Positions 1-10,464 of a stretch of DNA of 64,000 bases are shown here, piece by piece. The notes under the pieces were generated by a model. It did not search any database and was not told the origin of the DNA. It saw nothing but the letters and a program-made list of their open reading frames with translations. A program made the position numbers and the translations under genes. Source of the stretch: Mechercharimyces sp. CAU 1602 (GTDB lineage: Bacteria; Bacillota; Bacilli; Thermoactinomycetales; JANTPT01); assembly GCF_024753565.1 (NCBI RefSeq), contig NZ_JANTPT010000001.1, positions 496,001 through 560,000 of the forward strand. Reading direction: 5' to 3'. How positions within the stretch are numbered: position 1 is the first letter of the stretch; every line of letters begins with the position of its first letter.

Positions 1-249
1 AAAGCTCAGTTTAAAGAAGCTGCGATAGTAGGGGTGGCAGATTGTGTGGAGGCAGCCGTTCGCTCCCTCGCCCGACCAACGCCTTCCAAAATAGAAGGGA
101 TGGTACGAAGTATTATCCAGGATCGCTTGCAAGATGGACAGTTTGATGAGTGTGACCTGACATTGAAAGAATTGGATCTTATTGCGAGATCCATATGTGA
201 AACGCTAAATGGGGTGTTCCATTCTCGCATTGAATATCCAGCTAGTTAA
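1..249 (+). CDS. pgpH: PgpH/YqfF-type 7TM-HD cyclic-di-AMP phosphodiesterase, C-terminal fragment
   Basis: Only the last 82 residues are inside the window; the gene begins upstream. The visible end reads as the tail of the cytoplasmic HD domain, with ADCVEAAVRSL and DECDLTLKELD, which I recognise from Bacillus YqfF/PgpH. That family is a membrane protein with an extracellular domain, seven transmembrane segments and an HD domain that hydrolyses cyclic di-AMP. The catalytic HD residues themselves lie outside the window. It is followed 15 bp later by ybeY, the same order as in Bacillus, so the two are probably co-transcribed. Confidence 0.85.
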   Translation, partial: KAQFKEAAIVGVADCVEAAVRSLARPTPSKIEGMVRSIIQDRLQDGQFDECDLTLKELDLIARSICETLNGVFHSRIEYPAS

Positions 250-264
250 AGGAGCGTAAGCAAC

Positions 265-735
265 ATGACTCTCATCTTAGAAGTACAGGTTGAAACATCA
301 TTATCAGAGAAAGAAAAAGAGGCGCTTTCTTGGGTTGAAACATGTGTTGAGGCTGCGGCCAAGGTAGAGGGACGACCCCAGGTTGAGGTGGCGATCACAT
401 TGGTAGATGATGAAGCGATTCATCAACTTAACTTAGAATACCGAGGGGTTGATCGACCGACGGATGTATTATCTTTTCCTCAGTGGGAGCGGGAAGAATT
501 AGCACAGATGACCGAGAGCGAAGAGCCGCTCTTGTTAGGGGATATTGTAATTTCCATTCCGCGCGCTCGAGAGCAAGCACATGAATATCAACATAGTTTT
601 GAGCGCGAGATCGGTTTCTTAGCAGTGCATGGCTTTTTACACCTCTTAGGGTATGATCATATGACAGAAGAGGAAGAGCAAGTGATGTTTGCAAGGCAAG
701 ACGCGATCCTAGCTGAGGTGAATTTGCAAAGATAA
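265..735 (+). CDS. ybeY: Endoribonuclease YbeY
   Basis: A 156-residue metal-dependent endoribonuclease involved in 16S rRNA 3'-end maturation and ribosome quality control. The family signature H-x3-H-x5-H is present as H122, H126 and H132 in HGFLHLLGYDH, the zinc site. The length is normal for the family. An AAAGGAGCG ribosome binding site that overlaps the pgpH stop sits about 9 bases before the ATG. It lies between pgpH and dgkA in the conserved Bacillales order, which suggests a single transcript. Confidence 0.95.
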   Translation: MTLILEVQVETSLSEKEKEALSWVETCVEAAAKVEGRPQVEVAITLVDDEAIHQLNLEYRGVDRPTDVLSFPQWEREELAQMTESEEPLLLGDIVISIPRAREQAHEYQHSFEREIGFLAVHGFLHLLGYDHMTEEEEQVMFARQDAILAEVNLQR

Positions 736-747
736 GGTGGGCACTTT

Positions 748-2763
<2,016 letters not shown>

Positions 2764-2869
2764 CTAAGAAGGATCGAAGATTGTTGACCTGACAAAATTT
2801 CGTTAACATACTCCCCTCAATCCAGGTCATGATAAGAAGGAAGTCGATTATGGGAAAGGATGATGCTGG

Positions 2870-3013
2870 TTGCGCAATTTCTCATGGAGTGTATTTGCAG
2901 TAACTGGCAGTGTCGACGCCTACTTATTATACCGTGACGCTGACGCCTTGCGACAAGAAGACGAGGCAGATGAGGACGAGCCGGAGAGAGATGAGGGAGA
3001 AAACCAAGGGTAG
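2870..3013 (+). CDS. yqzL: YqzL family small protein
   Basis: A 47-codon reading frame starting with TTG, with GAAAGGA about 9 bases upstream. The product begins MRNFSWSVFAVTGSVDAYLL and ends in an acidic tail rich in D and E. The pattern F-x-W-x-V-F-x-x-T-G-x-x-D-x-Y-L-L and the length match Bacillus YqzL, which sits at the same place between era and recO. Function is unknown to me. It ends 15 bp before recO, so it shares the operon. The non-ATG start and small size make it easy to miss. Confidence 0.85.
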   Translation: MRNFSWSVFAVTGSVDAYLLYRDADALRQEDEADEDEPERDEGENQG

Positions 3014-3028
3014 GAAGGGCTTTGCCGC

Positions 3029-3778
3029 ATGTTAGCTAAAGCAGATGGAGTAGTACTGCGGGCGCGGGAGTATGGGGAGAGCAATATCATTCTCACACTC
3101 TTCACTTTACAGCAAGGGAAGAGATCGGCACTGGCACGAGGGGCGAAGAAGATGGGCAGTCGCCTGAGCGCGGCAGTGCTCCCTTTTGTCGAAGGGCAAT
3201 ATATTTACTTTGCGGGCAGTGGGATGGTAACCTTAACACAGGCAGACGTGTTAGAAGGGCATGTAAAGGTACGCTCTGATTTAGGCTTAACTGCGTATGC
3301 ATCTTATTTTGCTGAACTGCTGGATAAGCTGACAGAGGAGAAAGAGCCCCAATCCTCTTTGTACCGTCGATTTGTTATTACTCTCTCACAGTTAGAACAA
3401 GGGATAGACCCTGATATCTTAGCGCGAATGTTTGAGTTGGCACTTATTGCATATGCGGGTTATTCTCCTGTATTGGATCATTGTGTTCGGTGTCGAAAAA
3501 AAGAAAACTTGTATCGCTTTAGCGTACGACATGGAGGTACTATTTGCAATGAGTGCAGCGATTACGATCACCAAGCACTTCCCCTCTCTTTGAGAGCGGG
3601 TCGTGTTTTGCATACACTGCAAAAACTTCCACCCGCCCGTTTAGGTAAAGTGGAAGTGAAGGAAGAGACGAAGCAAGAGTTAGATAAGATATTACGCGCC
3701 TTTATGGGTGAATACCTTCCTGTTCGTTTTAAGGCTCGTACGTTTTTGGATACAATGCGACGCGATGGCTTGTTATGA
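3029..3778 (+). CDS. recO: DNA repair protein RecO
   Basis: A 249-residue recombination mediator that helps RecR load RecA onto SSB-coated single strands. The N-terminal OB fold carries the typical opening ADGVVLRAREYGESNIILTL. The C-terminal part has a four-cysteine zinc motif, CVRC followed by CNEC. The length is normal. The ATG has a TAGGAAGGG ribosome binding site 9 bases upstream that overlaps the yqzL stop codon. It is the last gene before the glycine T-box. Confidence 0.95.
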   Translation: MLAKADGVVLRAREYGESNIILTLFTLQQGKRSALARGAKKMGSRLSAAVLPFVEGQYIYFAGSGMVTLTQADVLEGHVKVRSDLGLTAYASYFAELLDKLTEEKEPQSSLYRRFVITLSQLEQGIDPDILARMFELALIAYAGYSPVLDHCVRCRKKENLYRFSVRHGGTICNECSDYDHQALPLSLRAGRVLHTLQKLPPARLGKVEVKEETKQELDKILRAFMGEYLPVRFKARTFLDTMRRDGLL

Positions 3779-3803
3779 GAGGGGCAAAGTGAGCAATAGT
3801 TTG

Positions 3804-3833
3804 TTGACATGAAGCTTCTACGTTTGATATATA
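3804..3833 (+). promoter_or_regulatory. Sigma-A-type promoter of the glyQS T-box leader
   Basis: TTGACA at 3804-3809 and TATATA at 3828-3833 are separated by 18 bases. It lies 26 bp after the recO stop and immediately upstream of the T-box leader, so glyQS very likely has its own promoter. Confidence 0.7.
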
Positions 3834-3844
3834 TATGGTTATAG

Positions 3845-4085
3845 CTATTATGAATATGCGATGACGTGATGATAGACAGGAGTAATGGGAGATACGTACT
3901 ACAGCGAGTTAGGGAAGGTGGAAGCCTAGCGTACGTAACCCGTGAACGGCGGTCTGAAGCGTTTTGAGACAGAGTGGATCAGAGCAGAGCGCATGCGCAC
4001 TGGCTGGTCAAATAGGGTGGAACCGCGGGAAAACCTCTCGTCCCTATAGAAAGGGCCTTTTCTATAGGAATGGGAGGTTTTTTAC
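3845..4085 (+). promoter_or_regulatory. Glycine T-box riboswitch with terminator/antiterminator
   Basis: The conserved T-box sequence AGGGTGGAACCGCGG is at about 4013-4027. It is followed by a terminator hairpin (about 4031-4078) whose arms include CCCTATAGAAA and TTTCTATAGG, ending in a T run. Upstream, AGCGAGTTAGGGA and GGTGGAAGCC are Stem I signatures. GGC at 3948-3950, in the context TGAACGGCG, is the candidate specifier codon and fits glycine. Known mechanism: uncharged tRNA-Gly pairs with specifier and T-box, stabilises the antiterminator and lets glyQS be transcribed. Confidence 0.92.
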
Positions 4086-4108
4086 GTATTTTTGGAGGTG
4101 GAGAAAAC

Positions 4109-4996
4109 GTGAACATGCAACAAATGATTTTACAATTGCAATCCTTTTGGGCGAAAGAAGGATGTATCTTAACCAACCCTTATGATGTGGAAAAAGGAGC
4201 AGGAACGATGAATCCAATGACCTTTCTACGCTCATTAGGTCCAGAGCCGTGGAAAGTGGCGTATGTAGAACCATCACGCCGTCCGGCAGATGGTCGATAT
4301 GGAGAAAATCCAAACCGCTTGTATCAGCATCATCAATTCCAAGTGATCCTCAAGCCATCGCCTGACAATATTCAAGAAATATATTTAGATAGCTTGCGTG
4401 CGCTTGGGATTGATCCTCGTCATCACGATATTCGGTTTGTCGAAGATAACTGGGAAAATCCTGCCTTAGGTGCCGCGGGATTGGGCTGGGAAGTATGGTT
4501 AGATGGAATGGAAGTTACGCAGTTTACTTATTTTCAGCAGGTGGGTGGACTAGAGGCGAGTCCAGTATCTGTTGAATTAACATATGGTTTGGAACGTCTT
4601 GCCTCGTACTTACAAGAAAAAGAAAATGTGTTTGATTTAGAGTGGGTAGAAGGGTTTACCTACGGTGATATTTTTAAACAAGCAGAGTATGAGCACTCCA
4701 AGTACACCTTTGAAGTATCGGATTCAGCAAAGCTTTTCCGCTGGTTTGATGACTATGAGCAAGAAGCGAAGCGTGCGCTAGATGAGGAGTTGGTTTTTGC
4801 TGCTTATGATTATGTGCTGAAGTGTTCCCATTCGTTTAATCTGCTGGATGCACGTGGAGCGATTAGCGTGACCGAACGAACAGGTTATCTCGCTCGGGTG
4901 CGTAACCTAGCACGTCGGTGTGCAAAAACATATGTCGCTGGGCGTGAACAATTAGGCTACCCATTGCTATCGAAGGAGGGTGTGGATCATGAATAA
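4109..4996 (+). CDS. glyQ: Glycine--tRNA ligase alpha subunit
   Basis: A 295-residue catalytic subunit of the bacterial alpha2-beta2 glycyl-tRNA synthetase. The central stretches [20 protein letters not shown] and [12 protein letters not shown] are near-invariant in the family. The frame is open upstream to an ATG at 4070, but that codon lies inside the T-box terminator. I take the GTG at 4109 because GGAGG is 10 bases upstream and Bacillus GlyQ begins at the same residue. It overlaps glyS by 8 bp, and expression is governed by the T-box. Confidence 0.95.
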   Translation: MNMQQMILQLQSFWAKEGCILTNPYDVEKGAGTMNPMTFLRSLGPEPWKVAYVEPSRRPADGRYGENPNRLYQHHQFQVILKPSPDNIQEIYLDSLRALGIDPRHHDIRFVEDNWENPALGAAGLGWEVWLDGMEVTQFTYFQQVGGLEASPVSVELTYGLERLASYLQEKENVFDLEWVEGFTYGDIFKQAEYEHSKYTFEVSDSAKLFRWFDDYEQEAKRALDEELVFAAYDYVLKCSHSFNLLDARGAISVTERTGYLARVRNLARRCAKTYVAGREQLGYPLLSKEGVDHE

Positions 4997-7076
4997 GGCG
5001 GATTTGTTATTAGAGATTGGCTGTGAAGAAATTCCTGCACGTTTTGTGGAAGGTGCTCGATCTCAATTAGCTGAGAAGACAAAGGAGTGGTTGCAAGAAA
5101 ACCGCATCCAGCATGGTGAAATAAAGACTTATGCAACCCCTCGTCGGTTGGCTGTTTATGTTGAACAAGTAGCTACTCAGCAACCTGATAAGGAAGAAGA
5201 GGTGCGTGGTCCTGCCAAACGAATTGCTTTGAGTGAACAAGGTGAATGGAGTAAAGCAGCTCAAGGGTTTGCTAGAAAGCAAGGCATAGAGCCATCTGCG
5301 TTCACTTTTAAGGAGTTTAAAGGGGAGACGTATGTATATGCTGAGGTGCATCAGCAAGGCGAGCAGACACATGTACTACTAAATGCAGGTGTCCGTCAAA
5401 TCTGTGAAGGATTACATTTTCCTAAGACGATGCGTTGGGGAGATCGACGTATGCGTTTTATTCGCCCTATTAAATGGCTGGTCTGTATGCTAGGCGAAGA
5501 AGTGATTGCAGCAGAGTGGGCGGACTGTACCGCTACTAATCAGACGAAGGGACATCGTTTCTTGGGAACAGCTACTGCATTAAATCATCCCCGAGAATAT
5601 GTGGAGAGATTACGACAGCAATGGGTAGTCGTTGATGTCGAGGAACGGCGTTCGCTCATTGAAAAGCAACTGCGTCAGTTGGAATCTGAACAGGGGTGGC
5701 ATATTCCTGTGGACAAGGGGCTTTTAGAGGAAGTAACCCATCTGGTCGAGTATCCTACTGCTCTTTTTGGTCGATATGATGAATCCTTTTTAAACTTACC
5801 AAAGGAAGTACTCATTACCACCATGCGTGAACATCAGCGGTACTTCCCAGTGGAGACAGAAGATGGCCATTTGCTTCCTTATTTTGTGACCATTCGTAAT
5901 GGTGATGATACATCCCTTGATATCGTAGCGCGTGGAAATGAAAAGGTGTTGCGCGCACGTCTTCAAGACGCACAGTTCTTTTATGAAGAAGATCAGAAAA
6001 TGAGCATTGAAGCAGGAGTGGAAAAACTTTCTCAGGTGGTTTTTCATGAAGAGTTGGGTACGATTGGTGATAAAGTGAAGCGTATTCAGCAAATCTCAGC
6101 TGAGCTAGCCAAGGCAATGCAGATGGATGAAAAAGTACAAGCACAACTGGCACGGGCGGCGGCGATCTGTAAATTCGATCTTCCTACTTTGATGATCGGA
6201 GAGTTTCCAGAGCTTGAGGGGCTAATGGGTGAGGATTACGCACGCAAAGCAGGGGAAGAAGCCGAGGTAGCCCAAGCGATTCGAGAGCATTATTTACCAC
6301 GTGCGGCGGGAGATGATTTACCTGAATCGAAGATAGCAGCACTTATCGGCTTAGCAGACCGCATGGATACCATCGTTGCATGTTTTGGGATCGGACTGCA
6401 GCCAACCGGCTCACAAGATCCATACGGGCTTCGACGCCGAGCGGCAGGTGTTATTCAACTCTTGCTCGACCTGGATTCCTTTCATTTAAGTTTACGCCAG
6501 CTAAATGGTGTAGCGATTAAAACGCTTGTGCAGCACAACCTGTTACAGGTACCGGTAACAGAATTGAAAACACAGATTCATGCGTTCTTCTCCGCTCGTC
6601 AAAAAACAGTCCTACAAGACGAGCACATACGTTACGATGTGATTGAAGCAGTCCTGCAAAGTGACATTTGCGATCCTGGATTGGTACGAGCGAAAGCGCA
6701 TATATTGATGCAGGAAGTGAAGCAGCCTGCATTTAAAGAGGTTATCGAAGGTTTCACACGTGCGGCCAATCTTGCAGCGAAGGCTGAGTCCGGGGTAAAA
6801 GTAGATAAGAGTCTTCTCTTTGAAGCGAGTGAGCAGGAGTTATATGATGCTTATTTAAAGGCGAAAGCCGACTATGTTATACAAGCGGGAACACGCGATG
6901 CGGGACAAATGTACGCATCACTAACCCACATCGTTCCTGTCATTCATCGTTTCTTCGATAACGTACTTGTCATGGCAGATAATGAAACAATCCGGACGAA
7001 TCGACTTGCCCTACTCGTAGAAATTACCCAGCTGGTTTCGCAATTTGCGCGTTTTGATCAGTTGGTGACAAATTAA
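4989..7076 (+). CDS. glyS: Glycine--tRNA ligase beta subunit
   Basis: A 695-residue beta subunit that holds the tRNA-binding and HD-like domains of the tetrameric GlyRS. It begins [20 protein letters not shown], diagnostic for the family, and contains [12 protein letters not shown] near the C-terminal third. The ATG at 4989 is preferred over a GTG 9 bases earlier because GGAGGG is at correct spacing. The start overlaps the glyQ stop by 8 bp, so the subunits are translated together. Confidence 0.96.
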   Translation: MNKADLLLEIGCEEIPARFVEGARSQLAEKTKEWLQENRIQHGEIKTYATPRRLAVYVEQVATQQPDKEEEVRGPAKRIALSEQGEWSKAAQGFARKQGIEPSAFTFKEFKGETYVYAEVHQQGEQTHVLLNAGVRQICEGLHFPKTMRWGDRRMRFIRPIKWLVCMLGEEVIAAEWADCTATNQTKGHRFLGTATALNHPREYVERLRQQWVVVDVEERRSLIEKQLRQLESEQGWHIPVDKGLLEEVTHLVEYPTALFGRYDESFLNLPKEVLITTMREHQRYFPVETEDGHLLPYFVTIRNGDDTSLDIVARGNEKVLRARLQDAQFFYEEDQKMSIEAGVEKLSQVVFHEELGTIGDKVKRIQQISAELAKAMQMDEKVQAQLARAAAICKFDLPTLMIGEFPELEGLMGEDYARKAGEEAEVAQAIREHYLPRAAGDDLPESKIAALIGLADRMDTIVACFGIGLQPTGSQDPYGLRRRAAGVIQLLLDLDSFHLSLRQLNGVAIKTLVQHNLLQVPVTELKTQIHAFFSARQKTVLQDEHIRYDVIEAVLQSDICDPGLVRAKAHILMQEVKQPAFKEVIEGFTRAANLAAKAESGVKVDKSLLFEASEQELYDAYLKAKADYVIQAGTRDAGQMYASLTHIVPVIHRFFDNVLVMADNETIRTNRLALLVEITQLVSQFARFDQLVTN

Positions 7077-7106
7077 ATTTGTTAGTGTAATGCGGGTGCG
7101 AGAAGA

Positions 7107-7144
7107 AAAGAAGAGAGGCAAGCTGGACTTGCCTCTCTTCTTTA
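7107..7144. terminator. Bidirectional terminator between glyS and yozG
   Basis: AAGAAGAGAGGCAAG pairs with CTTGCCTCTCTTCTT around a short loop, flanked by A and T runs on the two sides. It can end glyS transcription on the plus strand and the convergent HTH operon on the minus strand. Confidence 0.85.
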
Positions 7145-7180
7145 ATTACATGTCAGTGTGCGTTTCATCGAAAACTTCTC

Positions 7181-7402
7181 TCAGATGTGTTCGTTCAGCT
7201 CATCTCTATATTCCAAAATATCACCAGGTTGACATTCTAATGCTTTACAGATTGCCTCTAAGGTAGAAAAGCGAATTGCTTTTGCTTTGCCATTTTTAAG
7301 CTTAGACAGGTTGGCCATTGTTATTCCTACTTTCTCAGAAAGCTCTGTCACGCTCATCTTTCGTTTAGCTAGGATTACATCGATGTTGATAATAATTGCC
7401 AT
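7181..7402 (-). CDS. yozG: YozG-like HTH transcriptional regulator
   Basis: A 73-residue Cro/CI-type helix-turn-helix protein; nearly the whole length is the DNA-binding domain, with VTELSEKVGITMANLSKLKN as the helix-turn-helix. It matches my memory of Bacillus YozG. The start at 7402 is chosen because GAGGTG lies 6 bases upstream and overlaps the stop codon of the preceding membrane gene. Paired with that gene it forms the common arrangement of a DUF2975 membrane protein plus a small regulator; the signal sensed is unknown. Confidence 0.85.
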   Translation of the reverse strand: MAIIINIDVILAKRKMSVTELSEKVGITMANLSKLKNGKAKAIRFSTLEAICKALECQPGDILEYRDELNEHI

Positions 7403-7412
7403 ATGGTTCACC

Positions 7413-7895
7413 TCACACGGTTAAGTCATGTTCAGATTTTATCTCGATTGCATGTTTTAAGATCTTTTGTAGCAGTGCTGTGAATACGGCGATGACAAAT
7501 GACGTAAATACCATTACCATGCCGATTACGATGACACCCGGAGCGTCGTCGATCTCACCTACGAAATAAAAGCATGGCATCAATGCAAGATAGATTAGAC
7601 TTACTACGACTGCAGAAAACTTAATTCTACGTAGATAAGTTACAGATGATTTTGAAAATGCATCTTGCCTGTCAACTAAGCGTAATAGCCGTAATGAGTA
7701 AAACAAGGCGAGGAAAAAAGGAATGGCGGTTACATACATACCGATCAAAATGGGATATAAATAAGGCGCAGTCTCTATTTCGTATTCGGCAATTTCAACT
7801 GCTATTGAAGGTAATGCGAAGATACATAATAACAGTACGGCAGTACCAGCTAGGAAGATAGTGACTCTTAAGAAGTTGGTTGAACTTAAGCTCAT
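7413..7895 (-). CDS. yoaS: YoaS-like DUF2975 membrane protein
   Basis: A 160-residue integral membrane protein with about four hydrophobic segments and a charged loop after the second (LVDRQDAFSKSSV), as in DUF2975 proteins such as Bacillus YoaS. The start at 7895 is chosen for a GAGGTG site 6 bases upstream, the same site used by the HTH gene. It is the first gene of a two-gene operon with the YozG-like regulator, 10 bp apart. No biochemical role is established for the family. Confidence 0.8.
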   Translation of the reverse strand: MSLSSTNFLRVTIFLAGTAVLLLCIFALPSIAVEIAEYEIETAPYLYPILIGMYVTAIPFFLALFYSLRLLRLVDRQDAFSKSSVTYLRRIKFSAVVVSLIYLALMPCFYFVGEIDDAPGVIVIGMVMVFTSFVIAVFTALLQKILKHAIEIKSEHDLTV

Positions 7896-8044
7896 ACAAA
7901 ACACCTCACTTGAAAGTAGTTATCTTGATTATAAATTAATATTTATCGTATTTCAATAAAAAGTTATCTTTAAAGGATAATGAGCCATGAACCTACCTGC
8001 TGTGAATAAGTACACATTGTAAGCGCTAATGCAATGTTTTATTA

Positions 8045-8094
8045 AAAAGTAATCCGCCCTGTTTAGCTCAAGCTCAACAGGGCGGATTACTTTT
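8045..8094. terminator. Perfect 19-bp inverted repeat, probable terminator
   Basis: AAAAGTAATCCGCCCTGTT at 8045-8063 is the exact reverse complement of 8076-8094, with a 12-base loop. The outer A/T ends give a T run on both strands. It lies downstream of the minus-strand tautomerase gene and can end its transcript. The rest of 7896-8175 shows no gene. Confidence 0.8.
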
Positions 8095-8175
8095 CGTCAA
8101 TTTTTTTGTGGGTTGGTTCGATGTGTTTCTGTACTTATTGCTTTACCCTCATCATCTACTTCGCCTTAAGCCAGC

Positions 8176-8379
8176 CTAACTGTTTTCCCCTCGACGATAC
8201 TCATCCGTTAACATGCCAGCAAATCCCCAGTTCTCTTCTGCGACTTCCTCAATAACGATATGAGTGTGTTCCGGTTTTTTTCCTAGCACACGGGCAAGCG
8301 AATCGGTAAAATCAGATACTAGCTCTGCTTTTTGTTTGCGGGTAAGTCCAGCTGTTACCTTCAAGTTAAGGTATGGCAT
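8176..8379 (-). CDS. 4-oxalocrotonate tautomerase-family protein
   Basis: A 67-residue tautomerase-superfamily protein. After Met removal the N-terminus is proline (MPYLNLKVTAGLTRKQKAEL), the catalytic base of this family. The rest follows the beta-alpha-beta pattern of 4-OT subunits, with a slightly longer C-terminus. The physiological substrate cannot be told from sequence. A GAGGAGGAGTG ribosome binding site precedes the ATG. It appears monocistronic and ends before the long inverted repeat. Confidence 0.85.
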   Translation of the reverse strand: MPYLNLKVTAGLTRKQKAELVSDFTDSLARVLGKKPEHTHIVIEEVAEENWGFAGMLTDEYRRGENS

Positions 8380-8594
8380 ATTTCACTCCTCCTCGTGAGT
8401 AGATTCGATCTTTCTTCTACAATTGTACAGTAGACAGTGGTGACATAGGAAGAGAAGGTGAGTCTGATCTGGTAAATAAGATCAGATGCAGGCTTTGTCA
8501 GCTGTGGATCTAGGAGTATGATTTGGATTAGCGTCAGTGTAAAGATTGTATAGTTTTTGTTATTATGAGCCACTCATTTGATGTATAAAGATAC

Positions 8595-8623
8595 TTGACT
8601 TCATATAAAATTACCCTTATAGT
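8595..8623 (+). promoter_or_regulatory. Sigma-A-type promoter upstream of the NUDIX gene
   Basis: TTGACT at 8595-8600 and TATAGT at 8618-8623 with a 17-base spacer. It faces the NUDIX gene and would give a leader of about 145 bases. I see no other feature in the 8380-8776 gap. Confidence 0.6.
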
Positions 8624-8776
8624 AAACCGAAACACAGGGATGAAAAAAAGATAGGGCTCTTATATTAGCTCTACAATATGTATAATAAATATATTATTTA
8701 TACATATAGATGAATGAAAACATCTGGATGAAAAAATCGTTACCAAGGTTAGTAGAGCAAAGCGGGGGTGAGAGGA

Positions 8777-9262
8777 ATGAAAAAGCGCCCTTCAGCGCGG
8801 GTTGTGCTGATGAATGAGGAGAGCCGTGTCCTACTATTTAATATGATGGATCAGCTTAATCCTGGGCAAGGTTCTATATGGTTTACAGTAGGTGGGGGTT
8901 TAGAAGAAGAGGAAACGTACGAAGAGGCAGCCAAACGAGAGCTATGGGAAGAGACAGGATTGGAGAATGTAAAGTGGGGTCCCTTGATTTGGATACGGCA
9001 ATTTGAGCATATATATCAAGGAGAACCGACTCTTTTTGTGGAGCATTATTTTTTAGCTTTTATTAGAGGAGCGGAACAAAGAAAGGTTAATCTGGATTAT
9101 CTGACCCTTGTCGAGAAAGAAACCTATTTGGGCCACCACTGGTGGAGCTTAGAGGAGTTAGAAGAGAGTGAAGAGAAGATATATCCACGCGAAATGAAGC
9201 GGCTGTTAGAACCGATTGTGAATGGCTCCCTTCCCCGTGAACCGATTGCGATCGCGAAGTAA
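8777..9262 (+). CDS. NUDIX hydrolase
   Basis: A 161-residue NUDIX-domain protein that would hydrolyse a nucleoside diphosphate linked to another moiety. A full NUDIX box (G-x5-E-x7-REL-x-EE-x-GL) is visible from about residue 39 to 61, ending RELWEETGL. The substrate is not predictable. The ATG at 8777 is chosen over a GTG nine bases earlier because GGGGTGA is at suitable spacing. It stands alone and ends at a strong hairpin. Confidence 0.9.
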   Translation: MKKRPSARVVLMNEESRVLLFNMMDQLNPGQGSIWFTVGGGLEEEETYEEAAKRELWEETGLENVKWGPLIWIRQFEHIYQGEPTLFVEHYFLAFIRGAEQRKVNLDYLTLVEKETYLGHHWWSLEELEESEEKIYPREMKRLLEPIVNGSLPREPIAIAK

Positions 9263-9285
9263 GGGAAGGCACATCACTTTAAGAA

Positions 9286-9318
9286 ACCCCTACGCTCAAC
9301 TGGGATGAGCGTAGGGGT
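9286..9318. terminator. Bidirectional terminator
   Basis: ACCCCTACGCTCA pairs with TGAGCGTAGGGGT across a 7-base loop, followed by ATAATTTTA. It separates the NUDIX gene from the convergent TIM-barrel gene. Confidence 0.8.
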
Positions 9319-9327
9319 ATAATTTTA

Positions 9328-10248
9328 TTATCTATTTTTTAGTTGTCGTAGTGTATCCATCATCTGCTTTACGTATAAATCATTTCCTTGGAGGTCAAGA
9401 GCAATAGGTACTTGTTCATGGACAACCTCTGCGAATTGTAGTAATTCTGGGTAGGTGCTCGCCGGAAAGGGGATGCGGTTTGTTTCGGGCGTATCTCCCC
9501 AGCTGGTAGCATATGAGAGGAGAACTAAGGCTGTTTTCTCTTTTACTTTTTCATAGAAGTCAATCCAAGTACGAGAAGCATTTAAAATTTCTTTCTCTGT
9601 TGCCGCACCAAACAGACTACGGGATCGGTGCATGTAGGATAAGGCATGTGAAGTGACGCGTGCATGGGCACTGTGAAAACATAGTTTCGCCTTAGTTGCT
9701 TCCGTAATGCGTAGTAAATGACGGGGGGTGCGAAGAGCTGGGTGTATGGCATTATTGCCTGGTTCGAAATAGTAGGAGCCCCCCATGGGCGCATTTTCAA
9801 CGAGTAGCGATATTCCGAGCGGGTGTGCGATTTGTTGTAACGTGAGGAGTTGCTCAATGAAGCGTTCTACATATTGTGTTTTGTAATCATGGAGTGCATG
9901 AAATTGGCGAGGACGCTTGTCCAAATAAGCAAAAATATCCCCTAGTGCGACAGTAGATCCGTGCACGATGATGCCAGCACTTTTCTGGTCTAATAGGGGG
10001 GCGGTGGTAGTTAACCAATACTTCCAATCCTCGAGGGGAAAGTGATGGGTACCTAATCCGAGCGAATGGGGCATGCGAAAAGCTTGAGGTTTGGTTTTTG
10101 TTACGGCAAAAATCTCCTCTAACTCTGCGTACTCATAACGTTCTTCAGGAAGTTGAATGACGACATGATCAAGTCCGTGTTTATGCATGTGGTGGAGAGA
10201 ATGCATATGAAGCGGCGTCGTTGCCGCTAAGAGATTAGAAAAAAGCAT
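9328..10248 (-). CDS. TIM-barrel protein of the sugar phosphate isomerase/AP endonuclease 2 type
   Basis: A 306-residue protein whose barrel-strand patterns resemble the xylose isomerase-like TIM-barrel superfamily: IIVHGSTVALGD, SLLVENAPMGG, LCFHSAHA and IALDLQGND as successive strands with His, Glu and Asp at strand ends. The reaction is not identifiable. The ATG at 10248 has GGAGGA 7 bases upstream and is preferred to an ATG 24 bases earlier. It is transcribed alone, divergent from ccpN. Confidence 0.6.
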   Translation of the reverse strand: MLFSNLLAATTPLHMHSLHHMHKHGLDHVVIQLPEERYEYAELEEIFAVTKTKPQAFRMPHSLGLGTHHFPLEDWKYWLTTTAPLLDQKSAGIIVHGSTVALGDIFAYLDKRPRQFHALHDYKTQYVERFIEQLLTLQQIAHPLGISLLVENAPMGGSYYFEPGNNAIHPALRTPRHLLRITEATKAKLCFHSAHARVTSHALSYMHRSRSLFGAATEKEILNASRTWIDFYEKVKEKTALVLLSYATSWGDTPETNRIPFPASTYPELLQFAEVVHEQVPIALDLQGNDLYVKQMMDTLRQLKNR

Positions 10249-10384
10249 GAGGAAATCCTCCGTTCCTTTCATTTATCCTTTCATTTTCATATAAATGTGA
10301 AGGAAATGCAACGAAGAATTAATGGATAACAAGAGGAATGGGAAGGATACTCTTATTTTCCCTGTTGCAGAAAAGATAAGTCCA

Positions 10385-10402
10385 ATATAGTATATACTAT
10401 AT
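10385..10402. promoter_or_regulatory. 18-bp perfect palindrome upstream of ccpN
   Basis: ATATAGTATATACTATAT is self-complementary over its full length. It is 60-80 bases before the ccpN start in the divergent intergenic region, so it could be an operator for either flank. AT-rich palindromes also arise by chance. Confidence 0.4.
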
Positions 10403-10418
10403 GAAGTTAAGGCAAATA

Positions 10419-10429
10419 AGTATATCATA
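10419..10429 (-). promoter_or_regulatory. Candidate CcpN box in front of ccpN
   Basis: On the minus strand these bases read TATGATATACT. This fits all positions of the CcpN operator consensus TRTGHYATAYW as I recall it from Bacillus work. It lies about 35 bases before ccpN and could mean autoregulation of the ccpN-ppsR-ppdK unit. A single short match in AT-rich DNA is only suggestive. Confidence 0.4.
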
Positions 10430-10464
10430 ATGAAGCGGAACGCTGACGCAGGAGGTGAAAGGAA

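Noticed and set aside
4070-4108. Upstream ATG of glyQ
   Set aside because: It lies within the T-box terminator hairpin; the GTG at 4109 has GGAGG at proper spacing and matches the family start.
8018-8031. cre-like sequence TGTAAGCGCTAATG
   Set aside because: It fits 12 of 14 consensus positions but fails at the conserved final CA, and no promoter is evident beside it.
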